In this document: positions 8,074 to 16,088 of the stretch, one piece after another
Position numbering within the stretch: the first letter of the stretch is position 1
How the letters are laid out: every line of letters begins with the position of its first letter
Assembly (NCBI GenBank): GCA_016291405.1
Contig: JAEEXG010000001.1
Location: forward strand, 1-64,000
Source of the DNA: Lachnospiraceae bacterium
GTDB taxonomy: Bacteria > Bacillota > Clostridia > Lachnospirales > Lachnospiraceae
Direction: 5' to 3'
DNA: 64,000 bases
The notes under the pieces: generated by a model
The model's input: only the letters and a program-made list of their open reading frames with translations
What the model was told of the DNA's origin: nothing
The model's database searches: none
Made by a program: the position numbers and the translations under genes

Positions 8074-9483
8074 ATGGCTACAGGCAAAAACGACAGCAAA
8101 AATGAATATAATAAAGCAGGCGGCATAAAGATAGATCCCGGTATGTTTATTTTTGTTGCCATTTTTATTTACATTATTATCTGTATTGTAATGTCAATGA
8201 AAAGCACTTCCATTAAAGGTTATCAGGTTAAAGTAGGTTCTTTGTCCGAAAACAGAATTTACACCGGAATAGCCATAAGAGAAGAGATTCCTGTGGAATC
8301 TGAATACAGCGGATATATAAATCTTTTAATGCGTGAAGGCGAAAGAGCCGGATTTAACAACCTTTTGTTTTGTATTGATGAAACAGGTAAGCTTGCTGAT
8401 TTGATTGGCAAAGATCCTGCCAGAGACAATTCCCTTTCTGATTCGGAGCTTTTTTCTTTAAGACAGGAGATTCAATTATTCTCTAAGAATTTTGATGATA
8501 CTTCCTTTGCTCAGTCATTAACTTTTGAACAAAAAATCGGAAATGAATTATCTCAGATAGAAAACAGAAGAATTATCGGAGAAGTAAACGAGATATCAGA
8601 AGGTCATTCAAATGATATTATCGATTATGTCAGAGCAAAAGATTCAGGCATAGTCACTTTTTATAAAGATGACTATGAATTAAAGAAAGCAGATGACCTT
8701 ACGGCAGAAGATTTTGACGAAGAAAAGTATACTCGTGAAGAAGTGTTAAATGACGCGCTTGTCGCTTCCGGAGACTTTGTTTATAAATACGTTAAAAACG
8801 AAGTCTGGTCTATTGCCATACTGGTGCCAAATAAAGACGTTGAAGCAATTACAAATAACGATTATGTTGAAGTTAAATTTTCTAAAACCCTTGATTCTTC
8901 CTGGGGTAAAGTTCGTTTGGTAAAAGAACTTGAAAAAGAATCAATTATTGAATTAACCTTTACAAATTCAATGATTACTTTTTGTAAGGACCGTTTTGTA
9001 GATATTGAACTTATGCTTGATGTTGATAAGGGATTAAAGATTCCAAATTCTTCAATAGCTCAAAAAGATTTCTTTGTAGTTGATAAGAAATTCATCACTC
9101 ACGGAGGAAATTCTTCCGATTATACGGTTTTAAGAGAAGAAGATGCAGCCGGATCTGTAAAGGCAGTTTCGGTTAACATAATTAAAGAGGAAGAGGATTA
9201 TTACTTAATTGATTCCATTGCCCTAAAATACGGGGACAAACTTATAATGCCTAATGAAGCGGTATCAACCCTTGACAATAACACCTTGGTACTTGGAAAA
9301 ACCGAAAAAGTAATCGGTGTATTTAACATTAATAAAGGATATGCCGACTTTAACAGAATTGATATAAAGAATTCAAATGATGAGTATTCTATTATTGATG
9401 CCTATTCTGCTTATGGACTAAGAGCCTATGACTATATAGCTCTTGATGCTTCCATAGTCACGGATAAAGATTTTGTATATTAA
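8074..9483 (+). CDS. HlyD-like membrane-anchored protein of the yggS-sepF locus
   Basis: 469 residues: a short cytoplasmic N-terminus, a single membrane helix at about 24-44, and a large outside domain. After the helix, the strand-rich stretch YQVKVGSLSENRIYTGIAIREE resembles the start of HlyD/RND membrane-fusion adaptors. No ABC or MFS transporter gene is nearby, and a classical adaptor is not expected in a single-membrane cell. The gene stands just before yggS and sepF, which suggests an envelope or division role; that is inference. ATG 8074 has AAGGAG 5 bases upstream. The 3' end overlaps the longest yggS frame, but the better yggS start lies beyond it. Confidence 0.75.
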   Translation: MATGKNDSKNEYNKAGGIKIDPGMFIFVAIFIYIIICIVMSMKSTSIKGYQVKVGSLSENRIYTGIAIREEIPVESEYSGYINLLMREGERAGFNNLLFCIDETGKLADLIGKDPARDNSLSDSELFSLRQEIQLFSKNFDDTSFAQSLTFEQKIGNELSQIENRRIIGEVNEISEGHSNDIIDYVRAKDSGIVTFYKDDYELKKADDLTAEDFDEEKYTREEVLNDALVASGDFVYKYVKNEVWSIAILVPNKDVEAITNNDYVEVKFSKTLDSSWGKVRLVKELEKESIIELTFTNSMITFCKDRFVDIELMLDVDKGLKIPNSSIAQKDFFVVDKKFITHGGNSSDYTVLREEDAAGSVKAVSVNIIKEEEDYYLIDSIALKYGDKLIMPNEAVSTLDNNTLVLGKTEKVIGVFNINKGYADFNRIDIKNSNDEYSIIDAYSAYGLRAYDYIALDASIVTDKDFVY

Positions 9484-9496
9484 ACCGGAGATTAAA

Positions 9497-10192
9497 ATGA
9501 TTAAAGAAAATCTTGAAACAGTTAGAGCAAATGTTCATAAGGCAATTGAAAAATCAGGAAGAAATGATTCTGATGTATTATTGATTGCTGTAAGTAAGAC
9601 AAAGCCTGTTGAAGACCTTATGGAAGCTTATGACGCAGGTGTCAGAGATTTTGGAGAAAACAAAGTTCAGGAACTTGTGGATAAATACGAAGTGATGCCT
9701 AAAGATGCTCGCTTTCACATGATTGGTCATTTGCAAAAAAACAAGGTTAAATATTTAATCGGAAAAACTTGCCTTATTCATAGTGTCGACAGCTTTGAAC
9801 TTGCAAAAGTTATTCAAAAAGAATCAGAAAAAAACAATGTAATAACCGATGTCTTGATCGAAGTTAATGTGGCAAAAGAAGATACCAAATTTGGTGTGTT
9901 TAAGGAAGATTTGCTTAACCTTGTAAAAGAAGTTTCTACGCTAAAAAACGTGCGTATAAAGGGGCTTATGACCATTGCTCCATTTGTTGAAAACCCTGAA
10001 GATAACAGGCAGTATTTTAACGAGTTAAAGCGATTGGGCATTGACATAGAAAGTCAAAACATCGATAATGTTTCTATGGGGACTTATTCCATGGGAATGA
10101 CCGGAGACTATGAAGTAGCAATTGAGGAAGGGGCCACAATGGTCCGAGTTGGTACAGGGATTTTTGGAGTAAGAAATTATTCGTTAGTTTAA
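9497..10192 (+). CDS. yggS: YggS/PLPBP-family pyridoxal phosphate homeostasis protein
   Basis: PLP-binding protein that buffers pyridoxal phosphate and affects amino- and keto-acid balance; it has no firm catalytic activity. From ATG 9497 it is 231 residues. The PLP lysine is K34 in IAVSKTKP. Other family marks are DFGENKVQEL, FHMIGHLQKNKVK, GLMTIAPF and SMGMTGDYEVAIEEG. The ORF track starts at 9473, but GGAG at 9487-9490 fits ATG 9497, giving MIKENLETV as in the family. It is followed by sepF, the standard ylmE-sepF order of Firmicutes. Confidence 0.94.
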   Translation: MIKENLETVRANVHKAIEKSGRNDSDVLLIAVSKTKPVEDLMEAYDAGVRDFGENKVQELVDKYEVMPKDARFHMIGHLQKNKVKYLIGKTCLIHSVDSFELAKVIQKESEKNNVITDVLIEVNVAKEDTKFGVFKEDLLNLVKEVSTLKNVRIKGLMTIAPFVENPEDNRQYFNELKRLGIDIESQNIDNVSMGTYSMGMTGDYEVAIEEGATMVRVGTGIFGVRNYSLV

Positions 10193-10206
10193 GGAGAGAC
10201 TGCTAA

Positions 10207-10668
10207 ATGGGAGTAATGAATCGGTTAGCCGCTATGATGAATATCGGCAATGATAATGATGATGAATACGATTATGATGACGAAGACGATTATGTAGAAG
10301 AGCCCGAACCTTCAAAGAACACTGTTGAAGAGCCAAAGGCTAAGGTAAACGAAAAGAAGTCGCATGAAGTTCCGCGTAGGAGGATTCAAATGAACGATTC
10401 TTCAGTTTGTGTATTTAAACCCAAGGCTTTTGATGAAGCTAGGGAAATGGTTGAAACATTACTTGAGAACAAAACCGTTCTTATTAACTTTGAGGGTGTT
10501 GATATTTCAATTTCCCAAAGAGTATTGGATATAGTTACCGGTGCCTGCATTGCAGTAGGCGGAAATCTTCAAAAGATTTCAAACTTTATCTTTATTGCCA
10601 CTCCGGCAAGTGTTGATGTGTCCGGTGAATTTCAAGATGCTTTGACCGGTGCATTTGATGCTTTATAA
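10207..10668 (+). CDS. sepF: Cell division protein SepF
   Basis: SepF ties FtsZ filaments to the membrane and aligns the septum. The 153 residues show the standard layout: an N-terminal membrane-binding amphipathic segment (MGVMNRLAAMMNIG), a very acidic linker (DNDDEYDYDDEDDY), then the globular SepF domain from about residue 70 with FKPKAFDEAREMVETLL and ISQRVLDIVTGACIAVGG. AAGGAGAGAC precedes the ATG, 14 bases after yggS. The terminator after it closes the HlyD-like/yggS/sepF unit. Confidence 0.95.
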   Translation: MGVMNRLAAMMNIGNDNDDEYDYDDEDDYVEEPEPSKNTVEEPKAKVNEKKSHEVPRRRIQMNDSSVCVFKPKAFDEAREMVETLLENKTVLINFEGVDISISQRVLDIVTGACIAVGGNLQKISNFIFIATPASVDVSGEFQDALTGAFDAL

Positions 10669-10669
10669 A
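10642..10669 (+). promoter_or_regulatory. Possible aroB promoter inside the sepF 3' end
   Basis: TTGACC (10642-10647) and TATAAA (10664-10669) are 16 bases apart. The predicted start near 10676 would put the following hairpin at the very beginning of the aroB transcript. Seen only as a sequence match; it could be coincidental because it overlaps coding sequence. Confidence 0.35.
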
Positions 10670-10677
10670 AGCTGATT

Positions 10678-10713
10678 AATCCTGTCATGCAAATGGCAGG
10701 ATTTCTTATTTTT
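10678..10713 (+). terminator. Terminator between sepF and aroB
   Basis: An 11-bp stem AATCCTGTCAT / ATGGCAGGATT (one T-G pair) capped by GCAA and followed by TCTTATTTTT. It ends 21 bases before the aroB ATG. Confidence 0.85.
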
Positions 10714-10734
10714 ACCCGAAAGGATTATTACTAA

Positions 10735-11838
10735 ATGGATATTACAGTAACAAGCAAAAAAGTTAGCAGCTATAACATTGTGACAAAGGAATCCTTTGAT
10801 GAATTATCTTCTATGTTAAAGGACATTTTCCCTGACATAAAGTGTGTATGCCTGGTTTCTGATTCAAATGTTTTTCCTTTATATGAAAAGGAAGTTAAAG
10901 AAGAACTTAAAAAGATTGAAGGTTTAAAAGTACATGAATATGTATTTAAAGCAGGAGAAGCATCAAAGGATATGTCTGTTGTTGAAGACCTTGCAAAATA
11001 CCTTTTGTCCGTTAATTTTTCAAGATCCGATGTTGTTATAAGCATTGGCGGAGGAGTGGTTTCAGACCTTTCCGGATTTGTTTCTTCTATCTATAAGCGC
11101 GGTGTGGCTCATGTAAATTTACCCACCACCTTACTTGCAATGGCAGATGCATCAATCGGCGGTAAAACAGGGGTTGATTTTGAAGGAATCAAAAACACTA
11201 TCGGTGTCTTTGATATGCCTTCTTTAATTTATATGAACCTTTCGACATTGGATACATTGCCTGACAGAGAATACTACTCAGGCTTTGCAGAAATAATGAA
11301 ACATGGTCTTATCGCCGATCAGAAGTTTTATATGTGGCTTATTGAAAACATGTATGAAATCTGCGATAAGGATAAAGAAACCATTGCAAATATGCTTGAA
11401 ACATCAATAAACATTAAGAAAGCTGTTGTTGAAAGAGATCCTTTTGAAAAGGGCGACAGGGCTTTACTTAATTTTGGACACTCTATAGGCCATGCTGTTG
11501 AAAGCTATTTCGCAGGTGAATACCTTCACGGCGAAGCTCTTTCTTTAGGCTGTGTTGCAGAAGCATATATTTCATGGAAGAGCAATATGATTTCCATGGA
11601 AGACTATTATGAAATAAGAGATATGTTTGTTCCATTTAATCTTCCTATTTCAATTCAGGTAGACAAAAAAGCAGAAGAAGAGATTTTCAAAAGGCTTTTA
11701 AACGATAAAAAGAATGATATTAATTCAATTAATATTGTTTTACTTAATAAAATCGGAAAAGCTACACTTATAAAAGGTGTTGATCAAAAGCTTATCAAAG
11801 AAGCAATCAGTGAAATCAACTTTAAAGATGAGGATTAA
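10735..11838 (+). CDS. aroB: 3-Dehydroquinate synthase
   Basis: Second enzyme of the shikimate pathway, an NAD- and metal-dependent cyclisation of DAHP to 3-dehydroquinate. The 367 residues carry the nucleotide-binding SIGGGVVSDLSGFVSSIYKRG, the LPTTLLAMADASIGGKTGVD signature, GFAEIMKHGLI with a metal-ligand glutamate, and the metal-ligand histidines in NFGHSIGHAVE and LHGEALSLG. Length is normal. It is followed 2 bases later by lspA, so the two should be co-transcribed although the functions are unrelated. No other aro gene is in the window. Confidence 0.95.
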   Translation: MDITVTSKKVSSYNIVTKESFDELSSMLKDIFPDIKCVCLVSDSNVFPLYEKEVKEELKKIEGLKVHEYVFKAGEASKDMSVVEDLAKYLLSVNFSRSDVVISIGGGVVSDLSGFVSSIYKRGVAHVNLPTTLLAMADASIGGKTGVDFEGIKNTIGVFDMPSLIYMNLSTLDTLPDREYYSGFAEIMKHGLIADQKFYMWLIENMYEICDKDKETIANMLETSINIKKAVVERDPFEKGDRALLNFGHSIGHAVESYFAGEYLHGEALSLGCVAEAYISWKSNMISMEDYYEIRDMFVPFNLPISIQVDKKAEEEIFKRLLNDKKNDINSINIVLLNKIGKATLIKGVDQKLIKEAISEINFKDED

Positions 11839-11840
11839 AA

Positions 11841-12374
11841 GTGAATTCTAAAGCAATAAATAAAAAAACTTTATATATCATAGATGTTGCTTTATTTATA
11901 TTTGGCCTGGCAATTGACAGAGTAAGTAAATACTTTGCAATTATAAAGCTTAAGGACCATCCTTCCGTTTCAATTATCGATGGAATAATGGAGTTTAGGT
12001 ACTTAGAAAACACAGGTGCCGCATTTGGTCTATTAAAAAACCAGAAGTCTTTCTTTGTAATGGTTGCTATATTTGTGACTCTTGCTTCTTTATACGTTAT
12101 GGTAAAGACACCCGCAAAAAAGAGATATGTTTCGATTCATATTTATCTTTCTTTTATCCTTTGCGGAGCAATAGGTAATTTAATTGACAGGCTTATGTAT
12201 GGTTTTGTGGTTGACTTTATTTATATAAGCGTAATTAATTTCCCTATATTTAATGTGGCAGATATTTTTGTTACTATTTCAACGCTTTTAATTGCAATTT
12301 TACTCTTGTTTGTCTATAAAGAGGACGATTTAAACTTTTTAAGACTTGTAGAAAAGAAGTTAAGAGATATATAG
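11841..12374 (+). CDS. lspA: Lipoprotein signal peptidase (signal peptidase II)
   Basis: Membrane aspartyl protease that removes signal peptides from diacylglyceryl-prolipoproteins, such as the carboxypeptidase encoded at 6540. The 177 residues form four membrane helices. The catalytic aspartates are D116 in GNLIDRL and D141 in FNVADIF, and YLENTGAAFG is the expected conserved loop. Translation starts at GTG 11841, 2 bases after aroB, with GAGGA from the aroB end as ribosome site. rluD follows 7 bases later, the classic lspA-rluD pair. Confidence 0.95.
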   Translation: MNSKAINKKTLYIIDVALFIFGLAIDRVSKYFAIIKLKDHPSVSIIDGIMEFRYLENTGAAFGLLKNQKSFFVMVAIFVTLASLYVMVKTPAKKRYVSIHIYLSFILCGAIGNLIDRLMYGFVVDFIYISVINFPIFNVADIFVTISTLLIAILLLFVYKEDDLNFLRLVEKKLRDI

Positions 12375-12381
12375 GTGCTTA

Positions 12382-13299
12382 ATGAAAGAATATGTATTTA
12401 TTGTTTCAGAGGATGATGAAGGAGAAAGAGTCGATAAGTATTTGGCATTGATTCTTCCCTCATTTTCCCGTTCTTACATACAAAAACAAATAGATGACGG
12501 GTTACTTACCATTAATTCTGTAATTAAAAAGTCAAATTACAGATTAAAGGCTGATGATGAAATCAAATTGCAGGTTCCCGATTCTGTTGAGCCTGACATA
12601 AAGCCTCAAAACATTCCTCTTGATATAGTTTATGAAGATGAGGATGTATGTATAGTAAATAAGCCCCAGGGCATGGTGGTGCATCCAAGCGCAGGCCATT
12701 ATGAAGACACATTGGTAAATGCCCTGTTATTTCATTTAAGCGGTCGATTAAGTGGCATTAACGGCGTTTTAAGGCCGGGCATTGTCCATAGAATAGATAA
12801 AGATACATCGGGACTTTTAATAATATGTAAAAATGATTTTTCACATGGCAAAATTGCGGCTCAGTTAAAAGAACATTCCGCAAACAGAATTTATCACGCC
12901 ATAGTTCACGGTGTTTTAAAAGATGATGAAGGAACGATTGATACATATATAGAAAGAAACCCGATAGACAGAAAGAAAATGTGTGTATCAAATACAGGTA
13001 AAAGAGCAATAACTCATTATAAAGTGCTTGAACGCTTTAAAGAATATACATACATTGAATTAAAGCTTGAAACAGGAAGGACTCATCAGATAAGAGTCCA
13101 TATGTCGCATATCGGACATCCTTTAATGGGCGATCCTGTTTATATGCCAAGAAAAGAGCCTATACATTGTGAGGGGCAGATGCTTCATGCAAAGAGCATC
13201 GGTTTTATAAGTCCGTCAAAGAATGAATATATAGAATTTGATTCAGAGTTACCGGCTCACTTTAAAAAGGCCTTAGATTACTTGCGAAATAAAAAATAA
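12382..13299 (+). CDS. rluD: Pseudouridine synthase RluD (RluA family)
   Basis: Isomerises uridines to pseudouridine, in the RluD group mainly in helix 69 of 23S rRNA. The 305 residues have an N-terminal S4 RNA-binding domain (about 14-70) and the catalytic domain with HRIDKDTSGL, whose catalytic aspartate is D139, plus LETGRTHQIRVHMSHIGHP. The start follows lspA by 7 bases. RluD rather than another RluA member is inferred from length, the S4 domain and the lspA neighbour. Confidence 0.92.
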   Translation: MKEYVFIVSEDDEGERVDKYLALILPSFSRSYIQKQIDDGLLTINSVIKKSNYRLKADDEIKLQVPDSVEPDIKPQNIPLDIVYEDEDVCIVNKPQGMVVHPSAGHYEDTLVNALLFHLSGRLSGINGVLRPGIVHRIDKDTSGLLIICKNDFSHGKIAAQLKEHSANRIYHAIVHGVLKDDEGTIDTYIERNPIDRKKMCVSNTGKRAITHYKVLERFKEYTYIELKLETGRTHQIRVHMSHIGHPLMGDPVYMPRKEPIHCEGQMLHAKSIGFISPSKNEYIEFDSELPAHFKKALDYLRNKK

Positions 13300-13306
13300 A
13301 AAGTCA

Positions 13307-13335
13307 TTGACAAAGGATATTTACCTTGTTATTAT
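13307..13335 (+). promoter_or_regulatory. Sigma-A promoter of the rplU-prp-rpmA operon
   Basis: Consensus TTGACA (13307-13312), 17-base spacer, TATTAT (13330-13335). It lies just after the rluD stop and about 118 bases before rplU, leaving a long untranslated leader. Confidence 0.85.
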
Positions 13336-13339
13336 ATTT

Positions 13340-13448
13340 GAGTATGCCGCACAGTGAGGTATAAGTATGTACAATTGCATGTTTACATAATTGTATATCA
13401 CCGAAGCTGGCGAGTAAAACCTTAAAAGGTTTAGATATAGGAGGTACA
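13340..13448 (+). ncRNA. Ribosomal protein L21 leader (cis-regulatory RNA)
   Basis: The roughly 100-base leader before rplU can fold into a long hairpin, with GGTATA pairing to TATATCACC around an inner ACAATT / AATTGT stem, followed by a short stem AAACCT / AGGTTT just before the GGAGG ribosome site. Position, size and fold agree with the L21 leader known in Firmicutes, thought to give autogenous control of the L21-L27 operon. The assignment is by position and hand folding; a covariance-model search would decide it. Confidence 0.6.
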
Positions 13449-13452
13449 AACT

Positions 13453-13758
13453 ATGTACGCTATTATTGCTACCGGAGGAAAGCAGTATAAGGTTTCCGAG
13501 GGCGATGTGATTCGTGTTGAAAAGCTTGACGCAGAAGCAGGAGCATCTGTTACATTTGATAACGTAATCGCTGTTAGCGCTGATAAGCTTAAGGTTGGTA
13601 AGGACGTTGCTGATGCTAACGTTACTGCAACTGTATTAGATCAGGGCAAGGCTAAAAAGGTTATCGTTTACAAGTACAAGAGAAAAACAGGTTATCACAA
13701 GAAGAACGGTCATAGACAAGCATACACTCAGGTTAAGATTGAAAAGATTAACGCGTAA
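13453..13758 (+). CDS. rplU: 50S ribosomal protein L21
   Basis: 101-residue L21, a 23S rRNA-binding protein of the large subunit. It starts with the classic [18 protein letters not shown] and ends with [24 protein letters not shown] strong TAGGAGG lies before the ATG. It is the first gene of the rplU-prp-rpmA operon and is preceded by its own promoter and structured leader. Confidence 0.98.
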   Translation: MYAIIATGGKQYKVSEGDVIRVEKLDAEAGASVTFDNVIAVSADKLKVGKDVADANVTATVLDQGKAKKVIVYKYKRKTGYHKKNGHRQAYTQVKIEKINA

Positions 13759-13769
13759 TACGGTGTAAT

Positions 13770-14099
13770 ATGACGGAAGTAACCATATATCGTAACAAAG
13801 ATAATAAATATGTTGGCTTTGAAAGCAAGGGACATTCTGATTTTGCAAATGCAGGAAAAGATATTGTATGTGCCGCGATTTCAATACTTACAATTAATTG
13901 TGCCAACTCAATTGATGAGATAGCTCATGTTAAGTGTGACGTATCTCAAAAAGATGGTTATCTTAAAGTTATGGTAAGAGATTTCGATAATGACAAAGTT
14001 CAGTTATTTATCGAATCTATGAAACTTGGATTGAATGAAATCCAAAATGATTATCCTAAGAATTTGAAACTGACAATAGGAGGTGTAGACCATGATTAA
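13770..14099 (+). CDS. prp: Ribosomal-processing cysteine protease Prp
   Basis: Prp removes the N-terminal extension of L27 in Firmicutes, which is required for an active ribosome. The 109-residue protein has the catalytic dyad in [20 protein letters not shown]: His22 and Cys34, at the same positions as described for the Staphylococcus aureus enzyme. The gene sits between rplU and rpmA, its universal place, and its last 8 bases overlap rpmA, so enzyme and substrate are translationally coupled. It was long annotated as YsxB or DUF464. Confidence 0.95.
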   Translation: MTEVTIYRNKDNKYVGFESKGHSDFANAGKDIVCAAISILTINCANSIDEIAHVKCDVSQKDGYLKVMVRDFDNDKVQLFIESMKLGLNEIQNDYPKNLKLTIGGVDHD

Positions 14100-14376
14100 A
14101 TTGAACCTTCAATTATTCGCTCATAAAAAGGGTGTTGGTTCTACCAAGAACGGTAGAGACTCCGAATCTAAGAGATTAGGTGCGAAGAGAGCAGACGGAC
14201 AGTTCGTTAAAGCCGGCAACATTTTATATAGACAGCGTGGTACAAAGATTCATCCCGGTGTTAATGTTGGACGCGGTGGTGACGACACATTATTCGCGCT
14301 TGTTGATGGTGTTGTTCGCTTTGAAAGAGCAGGAAGAGACAAGAAGCAGGCTTCTGTTTATCCTGTAGAAAAGTAA
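14092..14376 (+). CDS. rpmA: 50S ribosomal protein L27 with cleavable N-terminal extension
   Basis: 94-residue L27, whose N-terminus reaches toward the peptidyl-transferase centre. It starts [21 protein letters not shown]: the LNLQLF motif is the Prp recognition sequence, and cleavage after the phenylalanine would expose AHKKG as the mature end. The body ([21 protein letters not shown], then [11 protein letters not shown]) is typical. The start overlaps prp by 8 bases, with AGGAGG inside prp as the ribosome site. An out-of-frame ORF at 14180-14368 is a shadow. Confidence 0.98.
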   Translation: MIKLNLQLFAHKKGVGSTKNGRDSESKRLGAKRADGQFVKAGNILYRQRGTKIHPGVNVGRGGDDTLFALVDGVVRFERAGRDKKQASVYPVEK

Positions 14377-14395
14377 TTTTCGAACTTTCGCTTTT

Positions 14396-14428
14396 AAAAG
14401 GGTTTCGTACTTAACGAAGCCCTTTTTT
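14396..14428 (+). terminator. Terminator of the rplU-prp-rpmA operon
   Basis: Stem AAGGGTTTCGT / ACGAAGCCCTT with one T-G pair and a short loop, followed by seven Ts. Confidence 0.88.
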
Positions 14429-14450
14429 TGTAGTTACCAAACAAAGTTTA

Positions 14451-14459
14451 TGGTAGAAT
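14451..14459 (+). promoter_or_regulatory. Extended -10 promoter for obgE
   Basis: TGGTAGAAT is a TGn-extended -10 element 25 bases before the obgE ATG, just after the rpmA terminator. No good -35 is seen at the right distance, which is acceptable for extended -10 promoters. Confidence 0.5.
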
Positions 14460-14483
14460 TGTTTTAATAAAGTGAGGTAATCT

Positions 14484-15770
14484 ATGTTTGCAGACAGAGC
14501 AAAAATATATGTAAGAAGTGGAAAAGGCGGAGACGGACATGTTTCTTTCAGAAGAGAAAAATATGTTCCCGACGGCGGTCCTGACGGCGGAGACGGCGGA
14601 CACGGCGGCAGCGTTATTTTTCAAATCGATGAAGGAATGAATACTCTTACCGAATACCGTTTTAATAAACATTATCACGCTCAGGACGGTGAGCCCGGCG
14701 GTAAAAAGAACTGTCGTGGTAAAGACGGAGAAGATATCGTTTTAAAAGTTCCCGAAGGAACTGTAATAAAAGACGAAGCAAGTGGAAAGATTTTACTTGA
14801 TATGTCCGGCGACAACAGAAGAGTTGTATTTTTAGAAGGCGGAAGAGGCGGACTTGGTAACCAGCATTATGCAACAAGCACAATGCAGGCTCCTAAGTAT
14901 GCAAAGCCCGGTCAGCCAGCAAAAGAACTTACTATTTTAATGGAGCTTAAATCCATCGCGGATGTTGGATTGGTAGGTTTCCCCAATGTCGGTAAGTCGA
15001 CCCTTCTTTCTGTTATTTCTAACGCAAAGCCAAAGATTGCAAACTATCATTTCACCACACTTCAGCCTAACTTAGGTGTGGTTGATATGGAAGGTGTCGG
15101 CGGTTTTGTTGTTGCAGATATTCCGGGTCTTGTTGAAGGCGCAAGCGAAGGCGTAGGCTTAGGCCTTGATTTCCTTCGTCACATCGAAAGAACAAGAATA
15201 CTTGTCCATGTAATTGATGCAGCTTCAACAGAAGGCAGAGACCCTATAGCGGATATATATGCAATAAATGAAGAGTTAAAGAAATATGGCTCTGATGTAG
15301 CAAAGAAACCTCAGATAATTGCCGCAAACAAGATGGATGTTTGCGAAGATAAAGAAGCTATTATTTCAAAACTTAAAAAGGAATTTGAGCCGCAGGGATA
15401 TGAAGTGTTCCCCATAAGCGGAGCAACCAAAGAAGGCGTAAAGCCCTTACTTTTGCATATTTACGAGCTTCTTTCAAAGTATCCTAAAAAGTCCATTACA
15501 TTTGAACCTGAAATGGTTCCCGAATTTGGCGGGCTTTACTCAAATGAACCTTTTGAAGTATCATATGATGCCAAAGAGAAACAGTATGTCGTTGAAGGAC
15601 CAAGAATTGAAAAGATGCTTGGTTACACAAATCTTGATTCTGAAAAAGGATTTAAATTCTTCCAGGAATTCCTTAAAGATAACGGTATTCTTGACAGACT
15701 TGAAGAACTTGGAATTCAAGAAGGCGACACTGTAAAGATGTATGGTTTTTCTTTTGATTATTATAAATAA
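14484..15770 (+). CDS. obgE: Obg family GTPase (ObgE/CgtA)
   Basis: Essential GTPase acting in late 50S subunit assembly and stress signalling. The 428 residues have three domains: the glycine-rich Obg fold (1 to about 158; KIYVRSGKGGDGHVSFRREK), the G domain (G1 GFPNVGKST, G3 DIPG, G4 NKMD) and a C-terminal OCT domain (about 350-428). Length and order are standard for Firmicutes. The GTG-free start is ATG 14484 with AGTGAGG upstream. It heads the obgE-yhbY-nadD-yqeK-rsfS operon, and the L27-Obg order is conserved widely. Confidence 0.97.
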   Translation: MFADRAKIYVRSGKGGDGHVSFRREKYVPDGGPDGGDGGHGGSVIFQIDEGMNTLTEYRFNKHYHAQDGEPGGKKNCRGKDGEDIVLKVPEGTVIKDEASGKILLDMSGDNRRVVFLEGGRGGLGNQHYATSTMQAPKYAKPGQPAKELTILMELKSIADVGLVGFPNVGKSTLLSVISNAKPKIANYHFTTLQPNLGVVDMEGVGGFVVADIPGLVEGASEGVGLGLDFLRHIERTRILVHVIDAASTEGRDPIADIYAINEELKKYGSDVAKKPQIIAANKMDVCEDKEAIISKLKKEFEPQGYEVFPISGATKEGVKPLLLHIYELLSKYPKKSITFEPEMVPEFGGLYSNEPFEVSYDAKEKQYVVEGPRIEKMLGYTNLDSEKGFKFFQEFLKDNGILDRLEELGIQEGDTVKMYGFSFDYYK

Positions 15771-15782
15771 ACGGAGGATAAT

Positions 15783-16073
15783 ATGAATTCAAGACAAAGA
15801 GCTTATTTAAAGAGTCTTGCAAGCAATCTTTCCCCTGTATTTCAGATTGGTAAAAGTACGCTTACTCCGGAAATTACAGAAGCTGTAAGGGAATGTTTTA
15901 ATACTCATGAGCTTATTAAGATTACAGTATTAAACAATTGTACCGAGGATCCCAATGAAATTGCTCAGATTTTAGCTGAAAGAACAGGATCTTTGGTAGT
16001 TCAGGTTATCGGAAAAAAGATTGTTTTATACAAAGAAGATAAAAAGAACAAAAAGATTGAACTTCCCAAATAA
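15783..16073 (+). CDS. yhbY: YhbY family CRM-domain RNA-binding protein
   Basis: 96-residue single CRM domain linked to 50S subunit assembly. Seen: LTSKQR-like start (MNSRQRAYLKSLASNL), VFQIGKSTLTPE with the GxxG-type RNA-binding loop (QIGKST), and LVVQVIGKKIVLYKE at the end. It follows obgE by 12 bases with CGGAGG before the ATG, in the same order as in many Firmicutes (yqeI-nadD-yqeK-rsfS). Confidence 0.94.
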   Translation: MNSRQRAYLKSLASNLSPVFQIGKSTLTPEITEAVRECFNTHELIKITVLNNCTEDPNEIAQILAERTGSLVVQVIGKKIVLYKEDKKNKKIELPK

Positions 16074-16088
16074 CTATGTGAGGCAAAT

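Noticed and set aside
14180-14368. Plus-strand 62-residue ORF inside rpmA
   Set aside because: It is a shifted frame of the L27 gene; the L27 frame is fully conserved.
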